Positions 1 through 5,213 of a stretch of DNA of 9,276 nt are shown in pieces. Where the stretch lies: NCBI GenBank assembly GCA_026982585.1, contig JALSGW010000368.1, forward strand, positions 1-9,276, in the 5' to 3' direction. How positions within the stretch are numbered: position 1 is the stretch's first letter; every line of letters begins with the position of its first letter. The position numbers were made by a program, and so were the translations under genes. Source of the DNA: Alphaproteobacteria bacterium. GTDB taxonomy: Bacteria; Pseudomonadota; Alphaproteobacteria; Geminicoccales; Geminicoccaceae. The notes under the pieces were generated by a model. The model was given only the letters and a program-made list of their open reading frames with translations. It ran no database searches and was not told where the DNA came from.

Positions 1-275
1 ATGTTCTTCACATAATCCGCATGCCCGGGACAATCCACATGCGCATAATGACGCTTCTCCGTCTCATACTCCACATGCGCCGTGTTGATCGTGATCCCAC
101 GCGCCTTCTCCTCCGGCGCCTTGTCGATCTGATCATAACTCGTATACTGAGCCCGACCCTCCTCCGCCAACACCTTCGTAATCGCCGCCGTCAACGTCGT
201 CTTCCCATGATCCACATGACCAATCGTCCCAATATTCACATGCGGCTTCGTCCGCTCAAACTTCGCCTTGGCCAT
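1..275 (-). CDS. tuf: Elongation factor Tu, N-terminal part (cut by window start)
   Basis: EF-Tu is the GTPase that carries aminoacyl-tRNA to the ribosomal A site in the cytosol. The 91 complete codons begin MAKAKFERTKPHVN, followed by the P-loop GHVDHGKT (about residues 19-26), the switch I segment with RGITIN (about 59-64) and the G3 motif DCPGH (about 81-85), all essentially canonical. The ATG at 275 is preceded on the minus strand by a GGATGGAG stretch that can serve as a Shine-Dalgarno. The rest of the gene lies outside the window. It follows tRNA-Tyr and tRNA-Gly in the same direction and is probably co-transcribed with them. Codon choice is odd: every Tyr is TAT, every His is CAT, every Thr is ACG and every Val is GTG, unlike the neighbouring genes, which favour C-ending codons. 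Confidence 0.98.
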   Translation of the reverse strand, partial: MAKAKFERTKPHVNIGTIGHVDHGKTTLTAAITKVLAEEGRAQYTSYDQIDKAPEEKARGITINTAHVEYETEKRHYAHVDCPGHADYVKN

Positions 276-320
276 GGGGCGGGCTCCATCCTCAAGAGGG
301 TTGCGTACCGTCGTTCGGGC

Positions 321-337
321 GCCGCCAAACCGGCGGC
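321..337 (-). other. Small stem-loop in the tRNA-Gly to tuf spacer
   Basis: GCCGCC (321-326) and GGCGGC (332-337) are perfect inverted repeats around a 5-base loop, six bases downstream of the tRNA-Gly CCA in the direction of transcription. There is no T-run, so it is not a standard terminator. It may mark the processing boundary between the tRNA and the tuf mRNA leader, but this is inference. Confidence 0.35.
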
Positions 338-342
338 CGAAG

Positions 343-416
343 TGGAGCGGGTGAGGGGAATCGAACCCCCACGGCCAGCTTGGAAGGCTGGTGCTCTACC
401 ATTGAGCTACACCCGC
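343..416 (-). tRNA. tRNA-Gly (anticodon TCC)
   Basis: The minus strand folds as a complete cloverleaf. The acceptor stem pairs GCGGGTG with CACCCGC, the D-arm has GCTC/GAGC, and the anticodon stem CCAGC/GCTGG encloses the loop CTTCCAA, so the anticodon is TCC. The T-arm loop is TTCGATT. The discriminator base is T and the 3' CCA is encoded (343-345). It lies 24 bases downstream of tRNA-Tyr and 67 bases upstream of tuf, in the same transcription direction. Confidence 0.98.
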
Positions 417-440
417 CCGCGTGCTAGCCGCTGCGGCGGT

Positions 441-526
441 TGGTGGAGGGGGTAGGATTCGAACCTACGTAGGCATACGCCGGCAGATTTACAGTCTGCT
501 GCCTTTGACCGCTCGGCCACCCCTCC
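441..526 (-). tRNA. tRNA-Tyr (anticodon GTA)
   Basis: This is a class II tRNA of 86 bases including an encoded 3' CCA (441-443). The acceptor stem pairs GGAGGGG with CCCCTCC, the anticodon stem GCAGA/TCTGC holds the loop CTGTAAA (anticodon GTA), and there is a long variable arm before the T-arm with loop TTCGAAT. It is the first gene of the minus-strand tRNA-tuf unit and sits just downstream of the promoter at 559-586. Confidence 0.98.
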
Positions 527-558
527 AAAGCGCTCCGCCGCAAGCGGATCGCGCGCGG

Positions 559-586
559 AATATGGCCTTTGGGAACCGGATGTCAA
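559..586 (-). promoter_or_regulatory. Promoter of the tRNA-Tyr / tRNA-Gly / tuf unit
   Basis: On the minus strand a perfect -35 box TTGACA (586-581) is followed after 16 bases by CATATT (564-559), which matches the -10 consensus at four of six positions. TATTCC with an 18-base spacer is an alternative -10. Downstream comes a strongly GC-rich stretch (CCGCGCGCG), the kind of discriminator found at stringently controlled stable-RNA promoters. The first tRNA base is about 33 bases past the -10. The assignment rests on the sequence boxes and position only. Confidence 0.7.
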
Positions 587-593
587 CGGCCCG

Positions 594-1451
594 ATGAGCC
601 CCCGATCGTCCGACAAACCCATGAACCGCAAGCCGAAAAAGCCCGCCCCCGGACGCGCCGGCGGGGACCGCCGGGCGGAGCCGCCGGCCGCCGAGAGCAA
701 CGGCCATTTCTGGCTGTACGGCCACCACGCGGTCGCCGCCGCCCTCAAGAACCCGCGCCGCAGCTGCCATCTCCTGCTCGCCACCCGCCAGGGGCTCGAG
801 CGCCTCGGCGATGCCGCCCGGCGCCGGGGTGTGGAGATCCGGATCACCGATCCCCGGGAGATCGGCCGGGTGGTGCCGCAGGGGGCGGTCCACCAGGGGG
901 TCGCCCTCAAGGTGGCGCCGCTTCAGCCTCGCCCCCTCGAGCGGGTGCTCGCCGTCCAGGGTGCCGAGAGCCTGTTTTTGATGCTCGACCAGATCACCGA
1001 TCCCCGCAATGTGGGAGCGATCCTGCGCACCGCGCTGGCGCTCGGGGTGCAGGCGGTGATCGTCCAGGAGCGGCGCAGCGGCGAGCTCAACGCCGCCTGT
1101 GCCCGGGCCGCCGCCGGTGCCCTGGACATCATCCCCATCGTCGCGGTCACCAACCTCGCCCGCACCATCGTGCGGCTCAAGGAAGCCGGCTATCGTGTCA
1201 CCGGCCTCCAGGCCCAGGCCCCGATCCCGGTGGAGGAGCTGCCCTACGTGCCCCGCAGGCTTCTCGTGTTCGGCAGCGAGGGCGCCGGCATGCGGCGGCT
1301 CGTGAGCGAGGGCTGCGACGAGCTCGCCCGCATCCACATGACGCCGCACATGGAGAGCCTCAACGTCTCGGTGGCCTGCGGCATCGCCCTTTACGTCCTC
1401 AAGCGGGTGGTGGCGCGGCGCACCCCGCCCACCGACGCCGCCCTCTCGTGA
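594..1451 (+). CDS. rlmB: 23S rRNA (guanosine-2'-O)-methyltransferase RlmB
   Basis: RlmB is a SPOUT (TrmH/SpoU) enzyme that 2'-O-methylates G2251 in the P-loop of 23S rRNA using SAM, acting as a dimer during 50S assembly. The L30e-like substrate-binding domain begins with YGHHAVAAAL (residues 42-51). The three SpoU motifs are complete: DQITDPRNVGAILRTA (132-147, with the catalytic-type N and R), LVFGSEGAGM (224-233) and SLNVSVACGI (255-264). The protein has 285 residues, about 40 more than the E. coli enzyme. The excess is a basic, disordered-looking N-terminus of about 38 residues. ATG 594 is taken as the start; ATG 621 (MNRKPKKP) is an equally plausible one, and neither has a good Shine-Dalgarno. 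It is divergent from the tRNA-tuf unit, and the methyltransferase at 1541 follows after 89 bases. Confidence 0.95.
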   Translation: MSPRSSDKPMNRKPKKPAPGRAGGDRRAEPPAAESNGHFWLYGHHAVAAALKNPRRSCHLLLATRQGLERLGDAARRRGVEIRITDPREIGRVVPQGAVHQGVALKVAPLQPRPLERVLAVQGAESLFLMLDQITDPRNVGAILRTALALGVQAVIVQERRSGELNAACARAAAGALDIIPIVAVTNLARTIVRLKEAGYRVTGLQAQAPIPVEELPYVPRRLLVFGSEGAGMRRLVSEGCDELARIHMTPHMESLNVSVACGIALYVLKRVVARRTPPTDAALS

Positions 1452-1529
1452 GCCCGCGCAAAGGTGGGCCGGGCGCGGGCCGGGCAGATGCGGCCGGCCG
1501 GGGCGGAGAGGCGGGATGCGGCGATAAGC

Positions 1530-1535
1530 GGGAGG
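1530..1535 (+). promoter_or_regulatory. Ribosome binding site that fixes a GTG start
   Basis: GGGAGG lies 5 bases upstream of GTG 1541 and 11 bases upstream of GTG 1547. No ATG in the right frame lies between the rlmB stop and the conserved start of the protein, so a GTG start is required. Confidence 0.7.
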
Positions 1536-1540
1536 CTGTG

Positions 1541-2626
1541 GTGACGGTGTTCGAGCTCACCACCCATCCGGGGCTCGAGGATCTGGCCTGGGCCGAGGTG
1601 CGGGAGCGGCTCGCCTCGGCGGGATGGGAAGCCGAGCTCCTTCCCGCCCCGCTGCGCGGCCGGGTGCGGTTTCGGGTGGCGGCCGGAGAGGAGGTTGCGG
1701 AAGACGTGCTGGCCCGCCTGCGCACCCTCCGCTCGGCCCATCACCTGCTGCGCCCGCTGCTCGAGCTCGAGCTGCCGACAGAGGATCCGCTCGGGGCTTT
1801 GGACCGCGCTCTTCGGGAGGTGACCATCCCGGGGCTCGACCCCTCCACCCCCTTCCGCATCACCGCCCAGCGCAGCGGCAGCCATCCCTTCACCAGCCAG
1901 GACCTCGCCCGGGTGGCCGGGGCGGCGGTGCAGGCGCGAAGCGGCGCGCCGGTGGATCTCGAATCCTTCGCGGTGGAGGTGCGGGTGGACGTCAAGGACC
2001 GGCTCGCCCTGGTCGCGGTGCAGCTCACCCGCACACCCCTCACCCATCGCTACGCCGGGCTCGATCGGCCCCGGGTGGCGCTCAAGGCGGACATCGCCTA
2101 TGCGCTGCTGCGGCTGCTCGGCCGCCCGCGGCCCGGAGCCCGGCTCCTGGATCCCTTCTGCGGCTCCGGCACCATCCTGCTCGAGGCGGGGGCGCTGTGG
2201 CGACGGGTGGAGCTCTGGGGCCTCGACCGCGATCCCCGTGCGGCCCGGAGCGCCCGTTCCAACCTCTGCCGGCTGGGACTGGGCGCGCGCGCCCGCATCC
2301 TGTGCGCGGACGCCCTCGCCGCCCGCCGCCATCTGCCGGAACGGAGCTTCGCCCGCATCGCCACCAACCCGCCCTACGGCCGCCGACTCGGGCGCGAGCT
2401 CCATTTCTTCCGCTTCTACCGGGACTGGCTCGCGCAAGCGGACGCGCTCCTCGAGCCCGAGGGCCGCATCGGCATCCTGGTGCGCAAGCGCGACGCCTTC
2501 CGGGCGGCGGTGGAGGACCAAGGAGTGTTCCGCATCCGGCACGTACGCGTCATCGATGCGAGCGGTCTGTTCGTGGGCCTTTTCATCCTCAGCCGCGACC
2601 GCGAGCGCCGGCAGCCGCTCCCTTAG
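1541..2626 (+). CDS. THUMP-domain class I RNA methyltransferase (RlmL/TrmN type)
   Basis: This is a SAM-dependent RNA guanine-N2 methyltransferase of the COG0116 type. From a GTG start (alternative GTG 1547) the product has 361 residues. An N-terminal ferredoxin-like segment (FELTTHPGLEDLAWAEV, 4-20) leads into a THUMP RNA-binding domain (about 60-165). A Rossmann methyltransferase domain (about 180-350) carries SAM motif I DPFCGSG (204-210) and the catalytic NPPYG (276-280). Known relatives make m2G2445 in 23S rRNA (RlmL, the N-terminal half of E. coli RlmKL) or m2G6 in tRNA (TrmN of Thermus, archaeal Trm14). The sequence alone does not decide between them. There is no fused RlmK half. Linkage to rlmB suggests a shared role in RNA modification. 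The TAG stop overlaps the metA stop by 4 bases. Confidence 0.88.
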   Translation: MTVFELTTHPGLEDLAWAEVRERLASAGWEAELLPAPLRGRVRFRVAAGEEVAEDVLARLRTLRSAHHLLRPLLELELPTEDPLGALDRALREVTIPGLDPSTPFRITAQRSGSHPFTSQDLARVAGAAVQARSGAPVDLESFAVEVRVDVKDRLALVAVQLTRTPLTHRYAGLDRPRVALKADIAYALLRLLGRPRPGARLLDPFCGSGTILLEAGALWRRVELWGLDRDPRAARSARSNLCRLGLGARARILCADALAARRHLPERSFARIATNPPYGRRLGRELHFFRFYRDWLAQADALLEPEGRIGILVRKRDAFRAAVEDQGVFRIRHVRVIDASGLFVGLFILSRDRERRQPLP

Positions 2627-3582
2627 GTGGTCTCCAGCCGCACCGGCTCCCGGTCGCGGCCGATCTGGCGGATGTCGTAGGGCGTGGTCTGGTACATCTC
2701 GTTGATCCAGTTGCCGAACAGCAGGTGGGCGTAGGCGCGCCAGCAGTTGCGCGGCGTCTTCTCCGGATCGTCGTCGGGATAGTAGTTGATGGGGAGGTTG
2801 ACGTCGCGCCGGCGGCGGAGGTCCCGCTGGTACTCCTCATGCAGTGTAAAGGTATCGTATTCGAGGTGGTTGAACATGTACATCGCCCGGTAGCGGGGTT
2901 CGTAGAGCAGGCACAGGCCGGCGGCGTTGGAGACCACCAGCACCTCGAGCTCCCCGTTGTCGGGCAGGTCCTCGATGCGGGTCTCGGTGTGGCGGGAGAC
3001 CGGCACCAGGAAGTAGTCGTCGAAGCCCCGCACGAGCGGGTTGCGGCGCGCGTCCTCGGTCTCCGTCACATAGTGGACGTAGATGCCGAACCGTTTGCAG
3101 GGCAGCACGTGCTTGGGCACCCGGTGGAAGTGGTAGAGGGCGGCCTGCGCCCCCCAGCAGATGAAACAGCTGGAATGAACGTGGGTGCGCGACCAGTCGA
3201 AGATGTGGGTGAGCTCCTGCCAGTAGCGCACCTCCTCGAAGGGCAGGTGTTCGACCGGGGCGCCGGTGACGATGAGTCCGTCGAATTTGCGGTCCCGCAC
3301 CTCCTCCCAGGTGCGGTAGAAGGCCTGCAGGTGGGATTCGGGGACCGTGCGCGGCCGGTAGCTGGAGGTGGTGAGCAGGGTCAGCTCCACCTGCAGGGGG
3401 GTGGCGCCGAGCAGGCGCGCGAGCTGCACCTCGGTCTTGCGCTTCTCCGGCATGAGGTTGAGGAGCGCGATCTCCATCGGACGGATGTCCTGGCGAAGCG
3501 CCTCCTCCTCGCCGATGACGCGCACGCCCTCGGCCTTGAGCTGCTCGGCTGCGGGAAGGTCGTTGGGGATCTTGATGGGCAT
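2623..3582 (-). CDS. metA: Homoserine O-acyltransferase MetA, predicted acetyl-CoA type
   Basis: MetA acylates homoserine, the first committed step of methionine synthesis in the cytosol. The product has 319 residues and aligns along the whole length of the family: LNLMPEKRKTE (41-51), DGLIVTGAPVEHL (101-113), the nucleophile Cys142 in FICWGAQAA, and NHLEYD with His239 and Glu241, equivalent to the catalytic His235/Glu237 of E. coli. Residue 111 is Glu. In characterised members Glu111 goes with acetyl-CoA and Gly111 with succinyl-CoA, so homoserine O-acetyltransferase activity is predicted, although the family name is usually succinyltransferase. ATG 3582 has GGAGG 6 bases upstream. The leader holds a SAM-II riboswitch, so expression should fall when SAM is abundant. 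The gene is convergent with, and overlaps, the methyltransferase gene. Confidence 0.95.
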   Translation of the reverse strand: MPIKIPNDLPAAEQLKAEGVRVIGEEEALRQDIRPMEIALLNLMPEKRKTEVQLARLLGATPLQVELTLLTTSSYRPRTVPESHLQAFYRTWEEVRDRKFDGLIVTGAPVEHLPFEEVRYWQELTHIFDWSRTHVHSSCFICWGAQAALYHFHRVPKHVLPCKRFGIYVHYVTETEDARRNPLVRGFDDYFLVPVSRHTETRIEDLPDNGELEVLVVSNAAGLCLLYEPRYRAMYMFNHLEYDTFTLHEEYQRDLRRRRDVNLPINYYPDDDPEKTPRNCWRAYAHLLFGNWINEMYQTTPYDIRQIGRDREPVRLETT

Positions 3583-3588
3583 TCGGGT

Positions 3589-3626
3589 CCTCCGAGCTCC
3601 CGACCGGCGCGGCCGGGTCTCGGAAG
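3589..3626 (-). promoter_or_regulatory. metA expression platform with sequesterable Shine-Dalgarno
   Basis: On the minus strand CUUCCGAG (3626-3619), directly after the riboswitch, can pair over 8 positions (one G-U) with CUCGGAGG (3596-3589), which contains the metA Shine-Dalgarno GGAGG. An inner hairpin (GACC-CGGC with GCCGGUC, 3619-3602) closes the gap. An alternative pairing of GGUCGG (3633-3628) with CCGA-GACC (3623-3616) would use up the anti-Shine-Dalgarno strand but cannot coexist with the riboswitch pseudoknot. The result is a simple translational switch. The pairings are seen in the sequence; the mechanism is inferred. Confidence 0.6.
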
Positions 3627-3688
3627 CCCGACCTTTTAGCAGCTTGTTTTACGTGGCCGCAAGCCGGTCGGCACAAATCACCACGGCC
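3626..3688 (-). ncRNA. SAM-II riboswitch in the metA leader
   Basis: The minus-strand RNA has the SAM-II layout. P1 pairs CGUGGU (3685-3680) with GCCACG (3657-3652). GAUUU follows the 5' strand of P1, and the conserved 3' segment GCUAAAAGG (3640-3632) is present. The H-type pseudoknot forms from CCGACC in the loop (3671-3666) with GGUCGG in the tail (3633-3628), and from CUUG (3663-3660) with CAAG (3646-3643). This class binds S-adenosylmethionine and represses metA or metX translation. It sits between a predicted promoter and the metA Shine-Dalgarno, as expected. SAM-V shares the ligand core, but the stem arrangement here fits SAM-II. Confidence 0.93.
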
Positions 3689-3706
3689 CCAAAAGGGAGC
3701 AGCCCT

Positions 3707-3734
3707 CTCGTAGGGGAGCTGACGCGAAAGTCAA
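3707..3734 (-). promoter_or_regulatory. Predicted metA promoter
   Basis: On the minus strand TTGACT (3734-3729, five of six consensus bases) is followed after 16 bases by TACGAG (3712-3707, a weak -10). A transcript starting near 3700 would begin about 12 bases before the riboswitch, which suits a leader RNA. Confidence 0.5.
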
Positions 3735-3835
3735 GCTCTCGAGGCTTCGGGCGGGCGCCACCCCCTTGCGCAACGGGGCGGTCGGCTGCAGGCTGAGCGC
3801 GCTCCGCTTCGCGCATCCGTCCGGGGAGCTCGCCG

Positions 3836-4540
3836 ATGGATCTCTCCGCCATCACCACCCTCACCTTCGACTGCTACGGCACCCTGATCGACTGGGAGCG
3901 GGGCATCGTGCAGGCCCTTTCGCCCTGGCTGGCCCGCCACGGGCGGCGGGTGGAGCCGGAAGCCCTGCTCGCGCTGTTCGCCCGCTTCGAGACCGAGGAG
4001 CAGCAGCGGGCGCCGGGGCTCGCCTATCCCGACATTCTCGCGCGGGTGATGGGGCGCATCGGGGAGGCTTTGGGAGTGGACGTGGAGGATGCGGATCTGC
4101 AGGCCTTCGGCGCATCGGTGGGCGATTGGCCGCCGTTTCCCGACAGCGCCGCGGCGCTCGGAAGGCTCGCACGGCGCTTTCGGCTGGTGGTCCTCTCCAA
4201 CGTCGACCGCGAAAGTTTCGCCCGCTCGAAGGCCAAGCTCAAGGTGGTGTTCCACCGGGTGTTCACCGCCGAGGACATCGGCGCCTACAAGCCGGATCCG
4301 CGCACCTTCGCCCACATGCTGGAAGCCCTGGCCCGGGAGGGTACCGCCAGGGACCGCATCCTGCACGTCGCCCAGAGCCTCTACCACGACATCCTGCCGG
4401 CCCAGCGGGCCGGGCTGCGCACCTGCTGGATCGACCGCCGCGAGGGCCGCGCAGGCGGCGCCACCCCCGATCCGTCGGCCCCGGTGACACCGGATCTGCG
4501 CTTTTCGAGTCTCCAGGCCTTCGCCGACTTCGCCCTCTGA
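3836..4540 (+). CDS. HAD-superfamily hydrolase, haloacid-dehalogenase-like type II
   Basis: This is a soluble 234-residue HAD phosphatase/dehalogenase-fold protein. Motif I is FDCYGTLIDW with nucleophile Asp12 and Thr16. Motif II is LSNVD (Ser121-Asn122), motif III contains YKPDPRTF with Lys152, and motif IV contains AQSLYHD with Asp185. The overall match is to L-2-haloacid dehalogenases, whose reaction replaces a C2 halogen with hydroxyl. However, the Ser175 and Asn177 of the characterised enzymes appear as Gln180 and Leu182 here, and the halide-binding Arg41 has no clear counterpart. A dehalogenase label is therefore unsafe, and an uncharacterised small-molecule hydrolase is more prudent. 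ATG 3836 has GGGGAG 7 bases upstream. The gene is divergent from metA and convergent with yqgE, with 14 bases between the two stops and no visible terminator. Confidence 0.88.
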   Translation: MDLSAITTLTFDCYGTLIDWERGIVQALSPWLARHGRRVEPEALLALFARFETEEQQRAPGLAYPDILARVMGRIGEALGVDVEDADLQAFGASVGDWPPFPDSAAALGRLARRFRLVVLSNVDRESFARSKAKLKVVFHRVFTAEDIGAYKPDPRTFAHMLEALAREGTARDRILHVAQSLYHDILPAQRAGLRTCWIDRREGRAGGATPDPSAPVTPDLRFSSLQAFADFAL

Positions 4541-4554
4541 GCCAAGGCCGCCCT

Positions 4555-5169
4555 TTACAGCTCCACCGCCACCCGCGAGCGCGCCTCCTCCCAGCGCCGC
4601 TCCGGCGGCACCACGAACAGGAGGTCGGGATCGGCGTCCACCACGTCCCAGTCGCCGCGGGCGAGCTCCGCCTCGAGTTGTCCGGGCGCCCAGCCCGCAT
4701 AGCCCACGAGGGCCAGATAGGCCTCGGGACCGCGCCCGGCGGCGATGTCGACCAGCACCCGCGGATCGCCGGAAAGCGCGATTCCCTCGCGCACGAGCCG
4801 GGTATCGACGCCGCGATACTCGGGGGTGTGGAGGACGAAGCCCAGTTCGGGGGACACCGGGCCGCCGAAGGCGAGCGCGATCTCCCCGCGCGCGTCTTGG
4901 GTCGGAAGGCCCATGCGGGCGAGCAGTACGCGGGCCGGCACCCGACCGATCGGGCGGTTGATCACCAGACCGAAGGCGCCGTCGGCGTCGTGGCTCAACA
5001 CCAGCACCACGGTGCGCCGGAAGTTCGGATCCCGGAGCTCCTCCGAGGCGACCAGCAGCCGGTGAGCGAGGGACGGGCTTCCGTCCGGCAGCATCCGGGG
5101 CGCACCGCCGCCGTCCACCGCCGGGCGAAGCAGCGCGAGACCGAGCACCGCAAGGACCGTCTTCCACAT
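4555..5169 (-). CDS. YqgE/AlgH (UPF0301) family protein with signal-peptide-like N-terminus
   Basis: The family hallmarks are complete: LLVASEELRDPNFRRTVV (38-55), SHDADGAFGLVINRP (59-73), FGGPV (101-105) and YAGWAPGQLEAELARGDW (157-174). Family members are about 185-190 residues, of unknown biochemical function, and usually cytosolic. AlgH was once named as an alginate regulator in Pseudomonas. Here 204 residues begin MWKTVLAVLGLALLRPA, a basic residue followed by a hydrophobic run and a small-residue region, about 30 residues ahead of the usual start (SLAHRLL at 33). That resembles a Sec signal peptide or membrane anchor. ATG 5169 lies 6 bases after GGAGG; ATG 5172 is also possible. The internal Met26 has no ribosome site. 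It lies 44 bases downstream of phaC and is probably co-transcribed with it. Confidence 0.9.
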   Translation of the reverse strand: MWKTVLAVLGLALLRPAVDGGGAPRMLPDGSPSLAHRLLVASEELRDPNFRRTVVLVLSHDADGAFGLVINRPIGRVPARVLLARMGLPTQDARGEIALAFGGPVSPELGFVLHTPEYRGVDTRLVREGIALSGDPRVLVDIAAGRGPEAYLALVGYAGWAPGQLEAELARGDWDVVDADPDLLFVVPPERRWEEARSRVAVEL

Positions 5170-5175
5170 CATCCA

Positions 5176-5180
5176 CCTCC
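5176..5180 (-). promoter_or_regulatory. Ribosome binding site of the yqgE-like gene
   Basis: GGAGG on the minus strand is followed by two consecutive ATG codons (5172 and 5169). Spacing is 3 bases to the first and 6 to the second, favouring 5169. Its position supports the long N-terminus with the hydrophobic segment rather than an internal cytosolic-type start. Confidence 0.7.
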
Positions 5181-5213
5181 CCTTCGCCGCCGATCCCGAG
5201 CGACGCTGCGCCG

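Noticed and set aside
21..455. Plus-strand frame of 144 codons over tuf and the tRNAs
   Set aside because: It is antisense to EF-Tu and two well-formed tRNAs. The Arg/Leu-rich product matches nothing.
580..597. Five-codon leader frame (ATG TCA ACG GCC CGA TGA) overlapping the rlmB start
   Set aside because: It has no proper ribosome site, is too short to judge, and sits on the -35 box of the opposite promoter. It is likely chance.
569..1540. Upstream in-frame extension of the THUMP methyltransferase from ATG 569
   Set aside because: The extension is an out-of-frame reading of rlmB with no family similarity. The GTG start with its own Shine-Dalgarno at 1530-1535 fits the family N-terminus.
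2603..2620. Hairpin GAGCG/CGCTC at the end of the methyltransferase gene as a terminator
   Set aside because: It has only 5 base pairs with no following T-run, so it does not qualify as an intrinsic terminator.
1624..3639. Plus-strand frame of 671 codons across the methyltransferase and metA
   Set aside because: It is Pro/Arg/Ala-rich and out of frame with the methyltransferase, then antisense to metA and its riboswitch. It has no domain signal.
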